Assembly: GCA_963580455.1 (NCBI GenBank)
Contig: OY756968.1
Coordinates: 6,671,544 to 6,735,543, forward strand
Reading direction: 5' to 3'
Origin: Euonymus europaeus
Lineage: Eukaryota; Streptophyta; Magnoliopsida; Celastrales; Celastraceae
Length of the DNA stretch: 64,000 bases
Shown here: piece after piece, positions 57,579 to 64,000 of the stretch
Layout: each line of letters starts with the position of its first letter
Position numbering within the stretch: position 1 is the stretch's first letter
Translations under genes and position numbers: made by a program
The notes under the pieces: generated by a model
What the model was told of the DNA's origin: nothing
Database searches by the model: none
What the model saw: the letters and a program-made list of their open reading frames with translations, nothing else

Positions 57579-57867
57579 TGTTAAGTTGGATACTATTATT
57601 ATTTAGTTATTGGGTTGGGCTTAGTCCATAGGCTTTGTGTGTTGGGCTGGTTGGTAGGTTTATACCAAAAAGAGGGGATATATATTTGAGTTGTCCCATG
57701 TAACCCTTAGAACTGATTGAGCTAAAATTAGTATATTGCAGCCGTCGTGGACGTAGACATCATTGGCCGAACCACGTTAAAATCCTGTGTCAATTTTGTT
57801 TTTGATTCTTGCTTGGTGCGTGTGTGTGATTCTTGATTGTTGCTGATTATTGAACTGTGGCGTTACA
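57579..57867 (+). repeat. 3' LTR of the 53-58 kb Copia element
   Basis: 289 bp, two differences from the 5' LTR by eye. Preceded by AAGTGGGAGAT, the polypurine tract. Confidence 0.95.
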
Positions 57868-57872
57868 AGTCT

Positions 57873-59400
57873 GACTTGCAGTATTTATTAAAGATTTCCC
57901 ACATGTTCCTAGTTTTTCAAAAAAGAAGAAGAAAAGAAAATACATAGATTTGAGCATGAGTTTTTACCTGCATATTCACTACAAAATTTTATAGTTTTAA
58001 AACAATTAGTCCCCAATTTTCAGTTGAGTCTAGCTATGCAATTGCAATTTTATCATTTTGTGATCAAGTCATCATATTTTTTAAAAAAAGAAAAGGAAAA
58101 TGCAATAGAACAGACACATAAATAATAATCATTGCAAAATTTAAAGGGGGAAAAAGCCTTCCGATGTTTACGAAAGGAGATTCAAATTATCCTCAATATA
58201 TGACCTTTGCATAGACTTTGAGTGCAGATAGAGTATCAAATATATATCTTGTACGAGTGGCCCTAAATATTCCAAGTTTTTATAACACAATATTAACCCA
58301 ATTCTATAAGACATGCTTTGTAAAGAGATGACATGACAAAATCAAAATTTTAAAAAGTAAAGATATCTTATTTGAAAATTTTTAATGTAGGACTTTATCT
58401 CCCGAAATACATATTAATTTTCGAAAAATTTACATATTCATGAATCAATAAATAAAGATATTTTCAACAAGATTCATCATCGATAAGTTTTATTCAGTTA
58501 TTATTAATTATATATATATATATATATATTTTTGTACTGATATGAACTATGTAGGTTCCATAATCGATAGGCTTTTTTTGTTATGTAAATTACGTAACTA
58601 TCCTCAGATAAAATATATATAATATATATAATGTAGGTGAGGGGCATTACGTAATTCACGTTGTGCATGTCTCAAGTTCAGCCTGTTTAGTTGATAAGTA
58701 CAATATCTAGGCAAAGTATTTATATTCTTATAACAATTTTCATTAAGAATTTGATAGTTTCCGATCTCCAGATCTCCAGGAGAGTAACGACACTGATTCA
58801 CTTAGAGAAGAGAAAATATAACGAATGATTTGACATTTCTATTATTCATTTGCCTCTTTAATTTGCAAAAATCATGATTTTGCTTGCATTTCCTTAGCAC
58901 CTCTCCTCTGCGGCTCAGTGTCTGCGCTGACTGTATTAATCCTGGATTGAATTACATAAAGTCAATCAAATTCTTCAACTATACAGAAACACAAGTGTTT
59001 TCAGTTCCATCACAACAAGGTGAGCCTATTGCTTTTGGTGCTTTTTCTTAATGAAGCTATACGGAGATGCTTGAAACTTGTTTAACCATTTGTCTCAGTT
59101 GAATTTGGGAAATTGAGATTTCATTGAATTTCATTTAACTGAATTTGGGAAATTGAGATTTCATTGAATTTCCCTGGAGGAACTAGAGTTTCGTGCCCTG
59201 TTCATCTGGGGATTCATGGATTTCCACTAAAATGTAGAAAGGTCCCTTATTGAAGAAAGCATTGCAAAGATAACACATAATTTTCACCTTTTTAAAATTA
59301 TCTAATGGAGCCAATCTGACGGGGATTGTTCTTTAGTTTGTAAGTAGGCAAAACAAGAATTCATTTTTCTTTGAGAGATATTTGAAATAGGGGCTTGAGG
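57873..59400. other. Intergenic, no gene seen
   Basis: AT-rich spacer. It has a (TA)n run at about 58511-58530 and ATATAT near 58613-58630. Confidence 0.5.
59101..59171. repeat. Short tandem duplication, 40 bp period
   Basis: GAATTTGGGAAATTGAGATT followed by TCATTGAATTT occurs at 59101-59131 and again at 59141-59171, identical apart from the edges. Confidence 0.9.
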
Positions 59401-59409
59401 GTTGAGGAT

Positions 59410-59880
59410 ATTGAGTCAATATGGCACAACCAACAACTAAATCAATGAAAAAGAAAGACACAGAGATATATGTGATTCGGTCATTAACGACCTACGTCCA
59501 CGGGAGAGAAAACACACTTTTATTAATAGATAATACAAGAGGAGGAGATAACAACGAATCAACTCACATTCTCTAGTGCCTCTACCTTGCACCAACACTC
59601 TCTAAAAAAACGCTCTTTTTTTGTTCTCTTTAACTAACTACACCACTCATACCACTCTCTACCACACCCTTAATGGCGCACGCACACACCTCTATTTATG
59701 GGGATCATATACATGTATGAACACAACAAACACACACACACACTTTGACAAAAGAAAATCAACAATGAAGACTTGATCTTGTTCAATAATGGAGGTGTCA
59801 GACTTCGAAAAAATAATGGTGACTTGGATGGTGACTGCATGCAATTCTTGACTTTGCATGCAACCTTTCTTGGATGGGTA
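59410..59880 (-). repeat. Probable solo LTR, minus strand
   Basis: Read on the minus strand it has the order of an LTR: a TATA-like CATAAATAGAGG, a transcribed leader, AATAAAAGTGTGT as a polyadenylation signal, then CCCGTGGACGTAGGTCGTTA and GACCGAATCAC, the R/U5 signature of Copia elements. No primer site, coding sequence or second LTR adjoins. Ends are approximate because no target duplication could be fixed. Confidence 0.6.
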
Positions 59881-61801
59881 TGAACGCATCATTATTGAGG
59901 TATCTAAATACCCAAATTCTGTTCCATGTCATATTTTTATTCCTTAATTTTTATTTATTTTATATTATATATATTCATTTTTCTTGTAACTATATCGTGA
60001 TTTCTTATAAGTTTGATTTTCTCTTTTGTATGTGTTTATTTATTTTTTGGTTAAATTTGAGAACCCATACCGCTAATGTCCAAAATCCAAGCCGATTGTC
60101 ATAACCCAAAGTTACCCAAATCTAATTTAGTATGCCAACATACCAAAAAGCCCAAATTTCATGGGCCACTAAAGGCCCAAAAAGCACGATAGACCCAAAA
60201 TCAGCGGCCCATACAAAACGCTGGCCATCTAAAAATGTTCTGAGGAGTGAGGATGACATGAGAGAGGAGGCGCTGCGCAGCCGCACAGTAGGAGGAGGGA
60301 ATTTTCTGGAGATAAAAACACAGAGGTTTAAGTGAGATTTTGATGTCGGTTTTTTTGGCCAGAAAAAAGGTAAAAAGGATACTGAAACTTTCAGCCTCTC
60401 TTTTTGTTCCTTTCTTACTCTTCTTGCATTTGATTTTGATTTTTCTTTGTTTATTCCTTTGTGATCTACGATGAGATAGAGACCACCCGTAGGGTGTCTT
60501 CTCTCTCCATGTGCTGAGGGAAGATGCAAGCCCCTGTGAGGCCTCTGTTCTCCAACAGAGAGAGGAAGCGGAAAATCTGATTATGCTTTCATAGATGCTT
60601 CATTTTCATGTAAATATGTTTTTATTTGATGTTATTATTCTGTAAATTATCTCTGTATTTGTAGATAAGGTGTGGTTTCATTCTTTTGCGGCTGCGGTTA
60701 AAAGCTGAAACAGAGGAGCAAAGTTAGAAGATGAAAATCGGGTCTGCTAGTGCCCATTGAATGTTGTTTGGGTCAAAACGTTTAATCGGATTAGTTCAGC
60801 ATGGTGTAGACTAAATATTGGTTGATGATAAAATGAGCTTTTTTTGAAATAAATGGTTCAGCATATATTAAGTTTGATCGGGCCTTTTCATTGGACTCAA
60901 ATTTTTTCGTATGAAACTGGATTGAATTTAGGCATGATTAATGATTTCTTTTGTTCACAAGTAGTCTAAAACGTCGAGCCCTGTTGTGTAGTAGTAGAGC
61001 GTTTGAGTGGTCTCTTGTATGTCAACTGCCTTCTTTGTTTGTGAATCCACGCCTTCATAGCTTTAATCTCTGAACCTATAGTTTGTGAATTTGTATATTT
61101 TATGACATGTCAAAGAAATATTGCATCTGATCAACTTATTTGCAGTGTCTCTTTTGTGCAATATTTGTTTCAATATTTTGTCTGACTCTTTTATTAGCAC
61201 TTCATCAGTTGAAGTTCATCGGTTCTTACTTTCCTCGTACATGACATGTGATGAAGCTTAGATTCTCTTATTCAATTGAGAACAAATTTGCTTTACTACG
61301 CTCTCACTAGTGAAGTTAAGGAAACATAGCAAGGGAGACTGAGAATTTGTGGACACTTAGAATAGACTCACTATGCGGATGCCAAATGGGCTTCTACAAC
61401 ACACATGGTCTTGAAGGAACAAACACAAGGACTAAAGTACAGATACACGCACATTACACACAATGTGGAGGACACACAAGCACACTTTTCGGAGGGCATA
61501 CTCAACTCACTGAACTTATAGTGGGATAGTTCAGCTAAAATGGATTGGTATTTATCCAATCAGTCTGTGTTTCTTACTAGTGAATTTTGCAAAACCATCA
61601 ATATTTATTGTTTGGAAGTTGTTAAATTCTAAATGCTAAGATTTTAGAATGTGGAGAGTATGCAGTGAAACTTTTTTTTTTTTATCTTCGACTTTCTTGA
61701 TAATACACTTATCATTTCAGTTCTTTTAACTATGTGCCGAGCTTACTACTTTGATAGGAAGTAAAAAAGGAAGTGCTGAAAAACAGAAATTACTATTGGA
61801 G
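59881..61801 (+). other. Upstream region and probable leader of the FMC1-like gene
   Basis: 60040-60230 is rich in GCCCAAA/AGGCCCA words, including GGCCCA elements at about 60174 and 60205, common near promoters of plant housekeeping and mitochondrial genes. 60240-60590 looks like a transcribed leader, with a possible donor at AAGGTGTGG (60670). The coding exon is preceded by a T10 tract and acceptor TTTGATAG at 61757, so a leader intron of about 1.1 kb is likely. No other gene was seen. Confidence 0.45.
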
Positions 61802-62387
61802 ATGAGTTCAGAAGCACTGCAAGCTTGTAAGGTATATCGCCAACTTCTGAAAGCTGTCAGGAAACACGTGGGCAAAGAAGACCATATAAAACATTTTGTG
61901 GAGTACATAACACAAGAGTTCAAGAAGAGCCGAGATCTTTCAGATGTTGTGTGCATTCGACAAAAAATAAAGCTTGCACGGGATTACACTCTTCTCATTA
62001 ACAGTGTGCACCATCACATGGTATTGCTCTCTTTAATTTATTCTAGTTCAGTTTACCTTTGATATATCTGCTGTTATTCTTCTTTTTTATGGGATCTATC
62101 TGCTATTTGAAATGGACTTTTGATGTATTATGAAATGCTTTTACATCTTTTTGTCGTTGTTATCCAAATATTATTTGTTACTCTTCACTATTTATTTTTA
62201 TTTTTATGGAGAGATGAAAAGTTCACTCTTTATATCCATGTTTTGGGATTTTTACATGGTTATTATTTTGCAGGACTTGCTCTTCTCCTACAATATTGCA
62301 ATTGATAGATCAGATGAAATGAAGAGAGTACTTGGAAAATCTGCAGCAAGTGTTGGTCTTCAGCTTCCTGAGCAGTATCAGCCATGA
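61802..62387 (+). CDS. FMC1-like LYR-family protein (mitochondrial ATP synthase assembly)
   Basis: Two exons, 61802-62020 and 62274-62387, join in phase 0 to give 110 residues. The protein is a compact, basic helical LYR/Complex1_LYR-like protein: YRQLLKAVRKH near the N-terminus (LYR-like motif), IRQKIKLARDYTLLINSVHH in the middle, and KSAASVGLQLPE at the C-terminus. That C-terminal block matches animal FMC1 (C7orf55), where the equivalent reads SAGLVGLKLP. FMC1 helps assemble the F1 part of mitochondrial ATP synthase with ATP12; the role here is inferred from family. ATG 61802 is the first in frame after the acceptor at 61757. Intron 62021-62273 ends TTTTGCAG. The 3' UTR may contain an intron (GTAGGTCT at 62394 to GACAG at 62526). 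Confidence 0.9.
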
Positions 62388-62540
62388 CAGTTGGTAGGTC
62401 TCATGCTCTTCATTCAACTCATTCCAGCAATTCAATGTTTGTATTTCAGTGTATTTGGAAATTTGATTGAACCAGACTCTTTAAGCGAATGTATTGATTG
62501 ATTCCTGTTTGTATGATTTCTGACAGGTTATGCTCTTGGA

Positions 62541-62546
62541 AATAAA
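62541..62546 (+). terminator. Polyadenylation signal AATAAA of the FMC1-like gene
   Basis: A canonical AATAAA about 150 bp past the stop, in the block following the putative 3' UTR intron. Motif only. Confidence 0.5.
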
Positions 62547-62649
62547 GTAACAAACTTGTGGTGGATTCTCACCGATTGACCCTGTGAATTCATGTAGAGA
62601 TGAGATCAAAAGAATTCAGCTGACAACCAAACATGTTGGTAGCAATTCA

Positions 62650-64000
62650 TCTAATTTAGTATTTTGGTATACAATTTCTCCTCAAAAATCATTTTTTTTA
62701 GAATGCGTTGGAGTATTTTGGTATTCATAATGTTAGAATATAGTTGTTACATTGCTGCTCACTCCATGTAATTAAAGTTGTATTAGTTTTCACTTTTCGT
62801 GACTCAATATCTTAGTCCTGTAAGAACTTAAAAAAATAATTTTATTGCCTCAACATTTCTTACAGTAACTTCCATGAACCTAAATAGAGATAAGCAGGTA
62901 AGAAGTTTGTTGTACACATAACCTCAAGTCTTTACCACAATTTCCTTGTCAAAGTCAATTTCTCCATTGTTCCATAGTCAGGTCATAAGATCTAGAAGGG
63001 TGCACCGAAAAAGTTTCTCAGGTTTCGAAATCCATTATTAGAGCGCAACAGAAGGATGCTGTAAAGAAGGTTTTCAACACATTGAAAATTATGGACCTTA
63101 CAAAGAAAAATGCTACTCTCCATATCATATGAATCTCTTGGATATTAAAGTTCCAATGCATGAGTTAATGATAAAGTAAAATCTCACCATTGCACCGCAA
63201 GTGGTCTCATCGGATGCAGCCTACAACAATGCTGATAAACTAAATAGATTTTGAAGACAGATTTTTTTTAAATAAATATTGAGAAAATAATACTATGGAC
63301 CTTAAAATCTTCAGGTCCAGGCAATTGCTTGAATATATCATGCTATGAAGTTGTAATAAGATCGCATGCATGTTGTATTGTTTAATGTATTTATAATATT
63401 TTAAATTTATTTTTTTAAGAATTTTAAAAAAAATTGACATTTAAAAAATTAGATTCTAAAATTGCAAAAATTGATAGAGAGAGAGAGAGGAGGAGACATG
63501 ACATGAAAGATGTGATGGGATGGTGAGCCAGGAGATGGAAATTAGATTTTTGGGGTGTAAACTCGCACACCAAACTCAAATTAAGACCATCCATAACAGA
63601 AACTCAAACAATATATATTTATAATTTACAATTTCTCAAACAATATATCCACATATCAGACACTCTTAACCATATTCTAAATCATTAAAATATTCATTTT
63701 ACCAACCATTTTTACTAATTTAAAATCAATACATTTTATAATTATTATAACATCAAATACTTATCATATTAAATTTAATAAATTGACATTAATTAATAAT
63801 TAACTTATTAATATTTTATTAATGTGATATTTGATCAACTTTCCCTATGTTCCCTATGTCTGCATATATGTGTATTGGTTTGTTGTCATTCACTTTAAAT
63901 AAAATGAAGCTATTATGATAAAATTGAAATTGCAATTCATATTAATACATGGAAAAGAGGCATCAAAAACAATAAAAATGTTCTCAACTTCAACCATATA
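62650..64000. other. Intergenic, no gene seen
   Basis: AT-rich DNA with a GA repeat at 63475-63490. TTAAGACCATCCATAAC at about 63582 resembles the TTA plus GAGCATCCGCAAC start of the MITEs at 26-28 kb, but no partner end is visible before the window closes. Confidence 0.5.

Larger units (their letters stand above)
53155..57867 (+). mobile_element. TNT1-like Ty1/Copia retrotransposon, nearly intact
   Basis: A 4713 bp element with LTRs at 53155-53443 and 57579-57867, 289 bp each. I count two differences between them (GTGAACGTAGGC versus GTGGACGTAGAC), under 1%, so insertion is recent. The ends are TGTTAAG and GTTACA; flanks AGTAT and AGTCT differ by one base, so the target duplication is imperfect. 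An iMet-type primer site follows the 5' LTR and the purine tract GTGGGAGAT precedes the 3' LTR. One continuous Gag-Pol frame has only two amber codons. The gene order and gag resemble tobacco Tnt1 (Tork lineage). Confidence 0.95.

Noticed and set aside
62980..63240. Possible exon block beyond the FMC1-like gene
   Set aside because: All frames have stops and no splice sites or familiar motifs were seen.
1..64000. CRISPR arrays, bacterial-type operons, tRNA or rRNA genes
   Set aside because: No regular spacer-repeat arrays, no cloverleaf genes and no ribosomal sequence; gene structure is eukaryotic throughout.

Overview
This 64 kb window is nuclear DNA of a flowering plant, most likely a eudicot. 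The evidence is spliced genes with GT-AG introns in AT-rich DNA, plant-type families (a KIN-7 kinesin, an S1-like bZIP, an E-type PPR protein) and dense plant transposons. I cannot name the species. No tools were run; identities rest on reading motifs and on recalled family knowledge.

Host genes. (1) 22-1345, minus: the first seven coding exons of a CENP-E-like KIN-7 kinesin that runs off the left edge. (2) 18292-18714, minus: an intronless 140-residue bZIP factor with a TATA element and a G-box upstream. (3) 22127-29791, minus: an 11-exon gene for a 389-residue protein of the DUF2045/KIAA0930 family; every exon boundary joins in frame. (4) 47607-49352, minus: an intronless PPR protein, with a possible small membrane-protein gene 130 bp upstream (49482-50144, minus). 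(5) 61802-62387, plus: a two-exon, 110-residue FMC1-like LYR-family protein, probably a mitochondrial ATP synthase assembly factor. These genes are independent; nothing suggests an operon or a gene cluster.

Mobile DNA fills much of the rest. 1.9-11.5 kb is a host locus with a roughly 110 bp duplication, broken by a 1.2 kb hAT-like element (2363-3588, 8 bp TSD), a young Copia element with LTRs identical by eye (3833-8573, TSD ACTTT) and a 2.7 kb CACTA element carrying a kelch-gene fragment (8773-11479, TSD ATA). 11.5-13.5 kb holds a second CACTA end and the 5' part of a decayed Copia element. 31-33.5 kb holds a LINE fragment and an ARM-repeat (U-box type) pseudogene. 35.3-46.75 kb is a composite of a 5'-truncated LINE, LTR pieces, a CACTA transposase remnant with one terminus, a Copia 3' end and an internally deleted Copia element. 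53155-57867 is a nearly complete TNT1-like Copia element whose single 1300-codon frame has only two amber stops. A probable solo LTR lies near 59.4-59.9 kb.

I found no convincing new multigene system. The most useful unexpected items are the kelch-carrying CACTA element, the Copia Gag with three zinc knuckles, a SKP1 fragment and tandem-repeat MITEs inside introns of the DUF2045 gene, a MITE ending about 24 bp from a splice acceptor, a hairpin MITE at 17.3 kb and the overlooked ARM-repeat pseudogene. No tRNA, rRNA or CRISPR array was seen.
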